Of a DNA stretch of 64,000 nucleotides, positions 25,070 through 36,900 are shown piece by piece. Position 1 is the stretch's first letter. Every line of letters starts with the position of its first letter. The position numbers and the translations under genes are program-made. A model generated the notes under the pieces. It was not told the origin of the DNA and did not search any database. It saw only the letters and a program-made list of their open reading frames with translations. Source of the DNA: Pontederia crassipes (taxonomy: Eukaryota > Streptophyta > Magnoliopsida > Commelinales > Pontederiaceae); the NCBI GenBank assembly GCA_030549335.1, contig JAUKPH010000017.1, positions 14,841,501 to 14,905,500 on the forward strand, in the 5' to 3' direction.

Positions 25070-26900
25070 CAAAATTTCATTTCCAAATGCCAGACAATTA
25101 GGTCATTCGGTTGTTCTAGTCCGTTCGCCGTCACATAATTATATTAAAATATAATTTTTATCTATTGCAGTAAAATTTAAACAATAATTAAAATAAAATA
25201 GAACAAAAACTTCAACTAAAAGCGGAAGACTTTATTAAAACATCAAAATAGTATTGTAAAATTTAAAACATTACCAATAGAAATTAAAACATGTTAAAAC
25301 CATAATCAAATGCCATCGTAGAAAACATCTTTTTAAAGCTCATAGTCCAATATACTCAATAACACTTTACTCTAAGACTTCTAAACTAGTATGCAATTTT
25401 TTTTCTTATCATGAGTTGAATCGCCATCCATCCATTCAACATTGGGTACATGCACGGATTCATGATGCAAGAGTTTTCCTAATTAGACTATGTAAAGGCC
25501 ATGCAAATGCGATGCTATGATCCTAAATAACATATTACATGATATACATCATATAATAAAAATGAAACAATATGTATGTCATGTACTTATCATGTGATGT
25601 ACATATCATTCAACAATTATAACAATTCATCATCATGCAAATAAAACAATTGCATGGGAGGACATGTAATCACTATCATCATGCATATAGTATGGAAACA
25701 TTCGTAACAATTAAACAATTCAATCCATTCATTTCATAGGCATATAAGTGATTTATAGGCATATAAGTGATGTATACTTATCATAACCATTGCCTCAATA
25801 CATTTTCCTCAAGGTTGCTTTATAACTCTTTCGAACTTTCACTTTCGTGGGATTTCATTCTATTCATTCGATCATTGGCCCTTATAATATTTTATTTTCT
25901 GATAGTTGAAATTTATAATGTTGCCCTCCGCAATAAGCTAGCTAAACCTGCTCCACTCTCACCTGAAGGTGACATCGGAATGCACACATCGTTGCTAATG
26001 TATGTAATGATCATTTTGGAGAACTTTCGTCCGAGGGCGACATCGAAATGACACACCATTGTCGATGTGTGCAACGATCATTTCGAGAAAAATCCGATTA
26101 AAGGCCATTGAGGGTCGACATGTAACATCATCCACAGTTTGATTCATTATGCTTTTCAATCAACAATTATTAACGTCGCTCAATCTTTATGTTTTAATCT
26201 AATTGCATGGGAAACATGTATATACGTATAGCTAGGTTCTTATACAATCAACAAACATCCATACATACTATTAGTGCTTTGAAAACAATATTTTATAACA
26301 TATAAGGCTTCTGCTGTCGTTCACGACCGTGAAAAGAGTCGTCATGACTATGACCAAAATCATGAAAAATCCCTGAATTTGTCCTTGCTGTCACGGTCAT
26401 GACTGGCACAGTCATGGTCGTGCTTGGCATTGTCATGCCCGTGACACTGATTGTCATGAGCGTGACAGAAGCCTGCATTTTAGGCCGTTTTACAACCTTT
26501 CTGTCACAGGTGCGACAAAATGTGTCACGGCCGTGATAGAGTTCTAGAACTCGACATCCAACTCAATCTTTACACGATTTTCATCCAAAATTTAGGGAAA
26601 AGATCTATAACATTTAGAATCAATCCATGCATGTTTTCTAAATATTATAGGATCAAAATTACATAAAAAAACATATTAAAACACTCAATTTCAACAATTA
26701 GGGTTCATTCCTAAATCATGAACAACAAGATGCTAATTATTAGATCTAATCATAAAAGTCTATACATGCATAGATCTAGGAATTTCAATAAACAAGAACT
26801 TTCAATCACAATTCAATAAGAGAATGGGGTGTCATCTTCTCTCAATCCAATACAAGAAAAACATCGAGAAAGGAGAGAAAGATTTTGGATCTCCTTTACA
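25070..26900 (+). mobile_element. Probable LTR fragment of a Gypsy-type retrotransposon (fossil)
   Basis: Sequence starting tgtaacacttcaaaattt near 25070 matches the usual look of Gypsy LTR starts. Downstream there is a long non-coding body with cgacatcg.aatg..acac repeats (25960-26070) and a cluster of degenerate gtcatg/cgtgac repeats at 26310-26540. Neither a second LTR nor a primer site was found, so it may be a solo or truncated LTR. The family is inferred. Confidence 0.35.
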
Positions 26901-28298
26901 TTAAATTAATTCACAATCAAGTTAAAATTTTATTTAATCCCTTGTGCATCGCGAACATACTAGTTTGATAGTTAAAGATTACTAGTTCGATAAATAATTA
27001 CAGAAGACAAAAGTAAGAGGAGGCATTGTCCTTGACTTCTTCTCAAGGTTGTTAAGAACTCGATCCAAATTAATCTTACAATTTTACCAAATTAATCTTA
27101 CAATCTTACTATCTCATCTGAAATTTTGATTTTATTTTCAGGATTTATGTGTAGATATTGATTATCATTATCTTCTCTTTAAAAAATAGAAAAACTTTAT
27201 CTAACTATTAAGCATCTTATATTATTTTTATTTTAATATATCACTTGTTTAATTTTACTTACAATCTATTAAGATTTTATTTTAAAATAATTAATATTTA
27301 TACTAAATTTTTTAAAAAATATTACTATTTAAAATAAATTATGATAAAAGTGTATAATATAAATTATTTCTTACATTTACTTTTATCATTACATATACAA
27401 TTATATAAAAAAATACACTAATTTAGTTGTCATAAACAAATCACTATTTGCTATCGTCTAATAGCGAGTGCTCAAAACACATCAAATAAACAAATGGAAG
27501 AAAATTACAACTCATCTTGAATATTTAATAACTAGGAAACATCCTCGCGCTTCGCACAATTTTAACTAAATATACTATTAAATTAATTTATATTTTTTTT
27601 ATAAAAATACTAAAGCGTTTTATATTTTTGAAATATTTTTTGTATTTTATTGAATGAATATTAATATATAAAAATAATATTTTTTTAATAAAATGCAAAA
27701 AACATTTTAAAAAATATAAAATACTTTAGTGATTATTATGAATATGAATATGTGCAATGTATATTGGGAATCCAATGCCTTAGGCTCAATTCTAAATAGT
27801 CTATAAAAGTTAATAAGGAATCTAGTTATAGCATGTATATATAACATAATTAAATTTGTTTGAAAATGACAGGTAGGCTGTTGTTCAGTTATGGACCTTT
27901 TTTATTTTCAATAATTCACTACAATTAATAATGCATTTTCACATTAGTTATAATTTTAAATTTGAGCATATGCTTTTAGTAAAATTATGTAATGATTGAT
28001 ACTTGTTAACAAATAATTTTGTATAGTATTTCCTTGATAAATAAGATGTCAAACAATGAGGAAACAAAATCATGCAATAATATTTAAATTATATGTAGGT
28101 GAATTTGGCCTAATCATAATAACTGAAAATATTTTTTTCTTATTTATGACTCAAAACACTACCTTTTACCTTACAAACATTGCACCTTCCTTATCTCTTT
28201 TCAACTTTGGGAAGCTATTATGTGATAGCTGAGAGGCGTGCTCCTAGGAGGTCACCCCTTGGACAGGTAGCTCCGAACTAAAAACTTTTTTAAGGTGC
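26901..28298. other. AT-rich intergenic stretch
   Basis: No gene recognised. Near 26940 and 27535 there are short GC islands next to actag-like motifs (tgtgcatcgcgaac; cctcgcgcttcgcac) resembling the ends of decayed plant repeats. Confidence 0.35.
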
Positions 28299-29482
28299 AT
28301 GCATGGAGAGAAATTATTGTTTCTTCTATCATATGTTAATGTGACCTATTTTAATTTCAATAGTAAAACAAATATTAACTTCTTCACTCTCATTTGCACA
28401 CGTTCCTTTGATTGGCATCCCTCTATCTCTAGTTCAGCATGGAAAGAGATGTGGAAGTATATGAAGGCAAATAACAACTATAGTGGGATCCATCTCTATA
28501 CCGGAAGATATTGGAATTGTGACTGTCAATGAGTTGCGAATTGAGACATTCTGCCACTACACCAGACCAAATTATGTTCGCGCAATGTCCTGAAGCAGTT
28601 CACTGGATTTTGAATTTTGAAACCTCCCTAAACCCAAAATACAGAGTGGGGTTACATGGTTAATTTAGCACTTTAATGCTTAGGTTTGGAACGTCAAGCT
28701 TCTACAAAATTATAGCAATTGTCTGAAGTTGTCCAACGATATATGAATAATTTAGCTCTAAAAAGTACAACATATTGTGTTGGGCTTGTCTTGCCACCTA
28801 CCATGTCCACAAGTTATCAAATCTCTTGGGTCATTGGGAAAGATCCTCCAAAACGTTATTCATTCCTAATGTCTCGATGTAAATATGATACGGCATGCAG
28901 ACGCCATGCATTTGGCAAACTTCGATACAACCACTAAGATGAATTGGAGGAGGCTACTGAGATGCATTTGGCAAGCAGACTGAATAGTGGTTTCGCAAAA
29001 GTCATCGCCCATGGAATGAGGATCAGTTCTTAGCGACGTCAGCATTCCCTCCATTGCTACTAATGCTAATTTTGCTCGCCTTTTGGTGTTCTCTAATGAC
29101 TTATTCTATGGTTTCCAGTACACAATCCCCATACTTATGTACCTTAGCCCTGAGATCAAACACATGTACAAGTATGCATATAAAATATAAACATGGAGAA
29201 GAAATATATGACTTACTTCCCAATGCCATTGTTCTCAAGGAATTCTTCTTTGGTTCTGGGCAATCGATTGGTGATATGCTGCGATGTGGCATTCTTGAAA
29301 TTGAAACAAAGATTTCGAAAAAGAAAAATGTAAATAAATCAAGCAAGCATGACATTAAGGTAGTTATCAGTTTGATGTTAACATACTTGTCATATAATTC
29401 TTCCAGTCCTGTAGAAGGATTCCTAGATCGTGGTTCTTCTCTTTGTTCCTATATCTATGGCCACAACAGTTGGCATGCATGA
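28299..29482 (+). pseudogene. Coding-like fragments, product not recognised
   Basis: Several + strand open stretches with coding character lie close together. 28415-28530 includes WHPSISSSAWKEMWKYMKAN and GIHLYTGRYWNCDCQ; 28719-28937 includes TYCVGLVLPPTMSTSYQISW and KRYSFLMSRCKY; 29054-29482 is an open frame of 142 codons. The pieces are separated by stops and no splice chain links them in phase, so this looks like a decayed gene copy. I do not recognise the family, and chance open frames remain possible. Confidence 0.3.
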
Positions 29483-30871
29483 TACATATCTTGTTGGCAT
29501 CATGACCTGATGCAGATGGCGGCGGCCGCAACGATAGGACTGATCAATTGGCAGAACCCGGCGAAGTAAGTGGGCTCCAGGGAGGCGCACCGATCTACAA
29601 TTGTCATCAAGCATCTACAACATAGACGATTGCTAGCTCATGCATGAATGTTGGCACCACAAGAACAACCAGTGGTCATGGAAATGATCTTTTGATAACA
29701 GTACATGGCGTACATGAATCTGCCTTAAACAATCACGTTGTCAGAATATCCGACGAAGTCTTCGCCGGCAGACATGATGAGGTGTCGGCTTGTGGCCGCC
29801 ACTACTGCTTGATGAGGTCGTGAGTATATATACATATATTTGAAAATGTCAATAGGAAAACAATGGAGCATCACAGCTGCCGTTGCTGTTGAATGAGGTC
29901 GTGGAGCGTCGATTGTGGCATTTTATTAAAACTAACATTTCAAGCATAAAGGAGGGAGTTAGAGAGCAATAAAATAGAAATAAAAGGTAAACTTTTAGAA
30001 AAAAGATAAAGTGGAATGATGGTCAGTAATAAATTATTTTAAATAGTTTTTATTAAATATATTTTTTTTATTATGAGCAAAAGATATAATAGAATTAAAG
30101 AGTTAAACATAATTTTTGAAATTATATACTCATTAATTATGTATATTTATAAATATTTATTTTACATTATAAAAAATATAATAGATTATAAAGAGTCAAC
30201 ATGTAGTTTATAAATGATTGATTATGATGCTAAATTTTTAATACACAAATTAATAATGAGAATACTAAATATTTATGCTAAAAATTAAATGATGATATTT
30301 ATAAATGAGAATAACAAAAATATAGGAAAATGAGAAAAAAAGATAAAAACGAATGATGGCTTAAGATAATGAAAAATTTCTTAGTAACTTACATGGGCCT
30401 CGACATATACTCTAATAGATAATTTTCATATCCCATAAATCCATGTAAGTGAGGAGTCCTAAGCTTGATGGTGACGGGCAGCGATTGCAAATGTAGTAGT
30501 GACGCTGGCCGAAGTTATTTTATGTCTTTTATTATATTTTATTATGATTTTAAGCAATTATATTAGGTTGAGTTGTGTATGCCACTTTGTTGATGTATTA
30601 TGTTGAACCATTATCGATTCATTATGATATTAGAGCTTATGTGGTACATGAGTTACATCATGACATCCTAATCACGTCTAAATTTAAGGTCATTATAAGA
30701 ACAACCAAGAATTTCATTGGGAAAAAATGTCAATATGACTGTACAAAGCAATGAAATGTCATGACTTCAAATTTTACGAAGAAGTTAAAGTATGCTTACC
30801 AGTATTTTAGGTAGCTCAAGATACCTTTTATTTTCCTATTTTACTTAAATTGTAACTAAATATAGTTATAG

Positions 30872-30917
<46 letters not shown>
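30872..30917. repeat. (TA)n microsatellite
   Basis: About 46 bp of uninterrupted TA dinucleotide, likely length-variable. Confidence 0.95.
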
Positions 30918-30920
<3 letters not shown>

Positions 30921-31471
30921 GTTCTATTATTACTTATAAAGTAGTACCACCTTAAAATAAAATTGAAAGCATACAATTCATTTTAAATTATATGTTTTCC
31001 TCTTACAAGAAATAAAGAAATAAAACAAGTTACGATTGAATTCATCACTAAAAAAGTATGAGCATAATCCTTAATGTCACTCAGTAGTGCCACTCCATTT
31101 TGTCCATCTTTGTCCTCTATTTTTTATATTATTTAAAGTTGACAACTCATCTTTCTCATGTTGGTACAAGTTCATAAAAAAATGATAAATAGAAATGAAT
31201 GAACAACTCTTGATATCCTAGCTTAATAATTTTCTTAATTATTATTATTTAAATCCTAAATTTAAATAAATTTTATAAACTAAATAACAATTTGACAAAT
31301 TTATGACTATCGGTAGATTTGACATGTTTTTAAATATTTGATCAAATTCAACAACAGAATGATGAAATTAAACATTTTAAAAACTGAAGATATAGCAATA
31401 AATGAAAATGTAAAGATAAATTTAACTTGGGATCATATTTTGATTAACATAACTAAGAAAGAATATCCAAT

Positions 31472-31474
<3 letters not shown>

Positions 31475-31513
<39 letters not shown>
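31475..31513. repeat. (TA)n microsatellite
   Basis: About 39 bp of uninterrupted TA dinucleotide. Confidence 0.95.
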
Positions 31514-31516
<3 letters not shown>

Positions 31517-32019
31517 CATGAGTAGGTACTTAAAATGAAATATGAAAATGTTAAATAAGCTAAATAAAGTATCAGCATATATCTAGGATAATTGTGGTAA
31601 AATAATAATAAAAATCCTATTAAATGCTTTTTATGTTGATTATTATAAAATAATAAGGGGACCTTTGGTCATCTAATTAATTTAATGTTGGTTAATATAA
31701 AGTAATAATTCTTTTGTTGGGAAAGAGAAAGGAGACTCCTAATATTCTAATATTATAAAAAAATAATAAGGGTAAAATAGATAAGTTGGAGGGGCAGTCT
31801 TACAAAATATTTTCAATTTTTATTAGTTTTTCTTCAAAATGATCACTAACAAAGAATAACGACACGAACCAAGCCAAAGGAAAAAGAAAAAAGAATAAGC
31901 AACAACTGCAAGGAAAACAAAAAGGTGTCTTTTTCTCTCTTGAGTTTTAATCAATGAAGGTCAAAGATGGAAGAGGGTCTTCTTCTGCTTCTTGAACGAT
32001 CGAGGTGGCGCCTCAGATC

Positions 32020-33255
32020 TTAACACCACCGAGTTGCCGCAAGAGCACTGCACGGGACCTCCCCAGATTCTGACGATCCACATGGAGTCGATAGACATCT
32101 CTGTTGAGCAAAGTGGACACCCGTACGTTCTAGTGCCATGACCGTCGTTCGACGATGACGATGCAGACGATGTCGTTGTGCCGCTACTCCTTCTTCGTCA
32201 TCATCCATCGACCTCTTCCGACATGGCTGCACCTTCTCATGCACAGTCGATGGCGCCTCATACGGGCTTCTGTTCCCATGATCAGATGGTTTCTTTAATG
32301 ACGACCATCACCATCAGTGGTGGATCTCTGTTGCATGGCGTGAGGCGAAGGCGGGCGTTGAGAATTCTTAGACAGTACTGTTGGTATTAGAAATAAGGTA
32401 GTGGAGGGGAATAGGAAACGTCATGTACTCGTGGCCTTCTTATAGACCATGAAGTATACTGTGCTCACATCTCTACATCGCCGAAGAAGGCGTCGTTCTG
32501 CACTGCCTCGATCGGCACATTGGACACGTTCGTTGATCGTGCTCCAGCCACCTGTCGAGGCACGCCCGGTGGAACACACGCCTGCAATTGCCCAGCTGTC
32601 GCACCTCCTCGGCGGCCTCGAGCTTGTGCAGGCACACCGTGCAGTTGCTGCCGACCCACCGCCCGTGTTCCTCAACCATCAACTCCCCGTAGCGCAGCGT
32701 CGGGAGCACCTCCGGAGTTCCCGACTCTGGAGTTCATCTGTCGCTCCACTCTTGCACGAAGGTCACTACCTGCGACAACAGTTGTCGACTATGAAGAAGA
32801 TGAATATGATAGAAAGGACGATGTTATTTCGTTCGGAGCCGGCGGCACAACACCAGCTCCTCGTCCCGCCTCCTCAGCCAAGGTTTCGAGTCCGGCGTCG
32901 ACCCAACGCAAAGTCGCGGTCCTCAGTCCGCTTCACATCTTGTGACCTGCAGGCGGCGTTGGCGTCGGCGTCAGCTACAGAGTAGCGGGGGGTTGAAAGA
33001 CTTGAAACAAAGTCTCAAAGAAGAATTCGACATTAAAAAAGTCAAAAGAAGATATGATTCACCTCGTGCACGTAGTCGACACCCATTGTTGCAGTGGAGA
33101 GTTGCTATGGAGGCAAGTAGGAAATTCATCCATTTAAATAGAGAGAAATTGGAATGTATTTGGAATTCAAGAAGTAAATTGGAATGTAGGGAGTCACTCG
33201 GTTTGTTAGCACAAGTAAATTGGAATGCAGAAGTCACACGGTTTGTTGGCACATA
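32020..33255. other. GC-rich island around the RING pseudogene
   Basis: GC-rich sequence gives many overlapping open frames of 60-180 codons on both strands, but only the RING frame shows a known domain. At 33162-33255 a ~40-bp unit (agtaaattggaatg...cggtttgtt.gcac) is repeated twice in tandem. The rest of the island may be remains of the same gene or its flank. Confidence 0.35.
32473..32790 (-). pseudogene. RING-H2 finger gene copy, disabled
   Basis: On the minus strand the frame ending at 32473 encodes a RING-H2-like finger: CTVCLHKLEAAEEVRQLGNC, then RRVFHRACLDRW, then TCPMCR. RING-H2 proteins of this plant type act as E3 ubiquitin ligases. Two faults are seen. The first ligand histidine is an arginine (GNC-RR-VFH where CRH is usual), and an in-frame TGA at 32736-32734 separates the finger from an upstream stretch that still looks coding (LLSQVVTFVQEWSDR). 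No good ATG precedes the finger; the first in-frame ATG after the stop, within GELMVEEHG, would give only ~68 residues. I read it as a decayed copy; a short expressed finger protein or a sequencing error in the stop are alternatives. Confidence 0.6.
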
Positions 33256-33982
33256 AAAAAATTATAAAATGTTCAAGAAATAAAGCGCTAATCCGGGGAG
33301 TTTGAAAATAGAAGATAGGAGAAGGGGTTGGAGAGTGGTGAATTGAGATTTTAAGGGGCATTAGTTTGAAAACGTTAGATTGTGAGTATTTGTGAGGATA
33401 TATTCATTTATTGCAAATGTGTGCTACAGTTGCCATGTGTTGTAAGAGCCATAAGGGAGTTACGTGAAGATGTTACACAAACGTCGAAACCTATGTGAAG
33501 CTCTTAGAAATAAGATAAATGTAAATGCTGCAACGTGAAAAACTTCAATGTATCAGCTTTATATATATATATATATATAGATTTGTCAGAAGTGTCATTG
33601 TCTTATATGGTAACCAACTCAAACTAAAACAGTAAATAATTTGTAACAATTTCAAAAATAAAATGGGCATGCGATTATGTAAAATATATGAATATGTATA
33701 TGTATGTACAAGTATTCTATCAAGTTTTGAATTATTATATGTCATTCGATCGGTTGATTAGCTGGAAGATCTTTGTTAAGTCAATGTCTAATCGAGTCCG
33801 AGAGCCGGAGAATTACACCACAAAATTTCCCTCAAAGTAGTGAGGTGAAAGGGTTAAAAATTAGAAGATACGCCAAAAAAGAGAATATTATACACCGTAC
33901 GGGCTCATCAAGTGCACGTGTTTGTACCTTACCCCTAAATATCCAAAATTATAACATTTACAACCAATGAAAAGGCAATAAT
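33256..33982. other. Intergenic stretch downstream of the WW-domain gene
   Basis: AT-rich, with a short (TA)n tract at 33560-33580. It probably includes the 3' untranslated region of the minus-strand WW gene just below 33983. No gene recognised. Confidence 0.4.
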
Positions 33983-36900
33983 TCATCTGGTAGGTCTTGT
34001 CCATGTTGTCTCCGAAGTGATGTTATTACCATAATATACCTCCTTCGTTGACTCGTCCCAGTAGGCCTGTAGGCAAGCAAACTTTATTAAAGAAAATCAT
34101 CAAGCATCAAGATCGTATGACGGATGTAGAGAACTGCAAGGACATTGCTCTATTTTTTCTCCTTTTTCTTAGATGAAAAAAAGGACATAATTTGATGACA
34201 TTGCTCTACTCAGATAACCATATGTATTTTTTAAGGATTTTTTTAAATTTAATAAAGAAAAGTCCCATTTGAAATGCTCTCTCTGATTACCTGCCAACCA
34301 GATGGAAGATTTTTGGATAGTTCTTCGAGATCAGGCTGATTTTTATCTCTCGCAACCGCTTCGTCAGGTGTATCACTTCGTTCTGTTTTGGATCCTGCTC
34401 TCCTACGTTTCACTCTTTCACGCCTGTAAAGAGGTTGGTAAGTAAAATAAAACCAGTGAGCGTCATATGCCCACAAAAAAAAAAAAGAACACGTACCAGG
34501 GAAAGAAATTAAGATTAATTTACCATGTGCGAAATCATGATAGCTTAAGGCATGTAGTTGAATATCATATACTAATGAAGAGTACAAATGCAAAACGCAT
34601 AGAATGTAAAAGAGGAGCATTTTTAACAAGATCTACAGCTACAGGTCGCCAATCTCAGTTATAGAAGTGAACGTACCAGTCCCCACCCAAAGGAAGAAAA
34701 TTCGCGTTCTCTTGTGCTTCGCCACTGGCAATCTGCCGTGCATGCCATTCCTGAAATATCAGTTGCAGTGAAATTAGGAAATGTGCATCAAAAGAACGAG
34801 TAAAATTTGCATATTAAGATAAAAAAAATGTGTTCTTACTTCTATTTCTTTCCGCCGTTTCCTTTCTAGGATTTCATAGGCATCTTCAGGTTCATCTTCT
34901 TCACCATGCAATTCCTCTTTAGCAGCCTTCCACTGCATTAAAAACTCAAATAATTGAGGTGACACATTCTCATAAGGCGAGTAACACCTGTTTCGATTCT
35001 GGAGAAATAAATACGAAAGCGAACCATACCTTGCCCACAAGACTAGCAACCTTCTTGTTGGACCTCAATGTTGGTGCAACTGCAACAGTCCGCTTCTTAT
35101 TTCGAGTAGCTGCAGGAAAATTAAAAACAAACAAAAGGGTCATACTACTTTGGTACATCTAGTGACAGAAGTGTCATGACATTGTTGAGATCAATACCTT
35201 TAGACTGGATCTTGGTGGCAGCTGAAGACAAGACAGCACTATCATTTCCTGATGTCCTATCTGAAGATGAGACAGCAGACATGGACGAAGTTGCTTCCAA
35301 ACCGACATTACTCACAGTTGATGAAATGAAAGGCACATTTGTCTGAGAAGATTCTCCATTCTTTGACTCCAAGGCATAAGTAGAAGAGCTTGAATTTTGT
35401 GATACTGAAGCAATAACAGGATAACTGATTGGTGCCGACTCAACATAGAATCCAGATGATGTCGTGCTAGTGTCTGCAGGAACATGAGCAGGAGCGACAC
35501 TAGAAATATCATAGTATGTTATAGGCTGTACAGTACTAAGATCCGCTACAACTTCAGTAAAAGAACTTGAAGCTACTGGCTCATAGTAAGTTGGTTGTAA
35601 GGGCTGAGCAATATGGGATCCATCAGCTTGTGCATAATAATTGACAGTCATTGCCTCACTCGCCACTGGTGTGTAATACTCATAGACTGGATGAGCATAT
35701 CCAGGGTTATATTGCTCGGCGTAAGATGGAGGTACAGCATCACCATAAGGTTGTTGATAGGGTTCCGGTGGCTCCTCAGGGGGAGGAGGTGGAACTGGCT
35801 CACTATCAGGCGGCGGTGGGGGAATCCACTCTTCATCTGGAGGAGGTGGAATGGCTGATTCACCTAAAGGAACAGAATAGTGCCCTGATGATTCTGTACT
35901 AGGATGAATTGCCTGTTCCTGCAGAGCAGGACTATCAGTATACAATATTTGAGGTGTATTTGTGTTAATTGTAACCTCCTCTTCATCAACCTCCATTTCA
36001 ACATCCATATCCACATCTTCAGCAGGTGAATCAACATTTTGTTCCAAATGGATTGTTGAAGGGACAGCATTGGGTTCTGATTCAGTCTCAGTTACTCTCT
36101 CAACATCTTGGATTACTAATTCCGTAGACAGCCCTTTATTGTCTAAAATTTCACTGTCAGGTATCTGCTTCGGAGTACCAATCTGTACTGTTGCTTTTGC
36201 AGCAGAAGCAACTGTGTCCCTGTATTCAGTAACATCAGAAGCAATTTTGTCACTGGCCAAAATAGTACTTTCCTCTCTTTGTGATGGATTTTCCCTGATG
36301 ACAGAAGCTTCTGCTTTTTCAATGGCTGACTCAAGCTGTTTGAGCTGTGATCCAGTGTGCCACCAGAAGGGAAGCAAAGATGAACCATATGATGAGAGCG
36401 CCCTGCAATCTGACACCCTGATATTTATTTCCTTTGCAAATGCTTCTTGTTCTTCTAGACTAATAGCAGACCTAAAAAATGTGTCAAATTAGAGAAATGG
36501 CATAGGTTAAGACTTGTATGATAAATAAGAGCACCACCAGTTTGAAATAAAACAAGCAGAACATTAGATAGAACAAACTGAGCTAGCTTGAAACCTTTTG
36601 AGTGCCTTCAATCTTTGTAATAAATTCAGTCCATAATTCACAAGATGAGCTGAATGAATATCAGTTGTTCCAACATTTGCAGTGTCTGTTGCAGCATGTA
36701 GAGTTCCAGAGTCTGACAAATGATCTTTCTTCTGATGATCTGGGAAGACATTACTCAAGAGCTGCACAAAACAAAGCTAGTTAGCATCAAATATGCTTCC
36801 TTTCTCTTCGTAACATAAATGATTCTTACCTAACAGAGCAAGATATACAAAATTACTTGAATGACAACTCGACCTCAATATCTTTTTGAGAAGGGACTTG

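Larger units (their letters stand above)
29483..32015. other. Mostly AT-rich intergenic DNA
   Basis: No gene is supported. A small GC island at 29510-29900 contains the phrase tgatgaggtcgtg twice but no convincing frame. From 29940 to 31960 the sequence is AT-rich with two long (TA)n tracts. Confidence 0.4.

Noticed and set aside
26300-26540. Spaced gtcatg/cgtgac repeats considered as a CRISPR-like or regulatory array
   Set aside because: The units are degenerate, have no constant length or unique spacers, and sit in a probable LTR fragment of a plant genome.
32449-32985. 178-codon and 141-codon plus-strand open frames
   Set aside because: They lie antisense to the RING-H2 frame in GC-rich DNA and have arginine/proline-rich, low-complexity translations without domains.
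35962-36492. 176-codon plus-strand open frame
   Set aside because: It is antisense to the long sixth exon of the WW-domain gene, which is supported by phase and family motifs.
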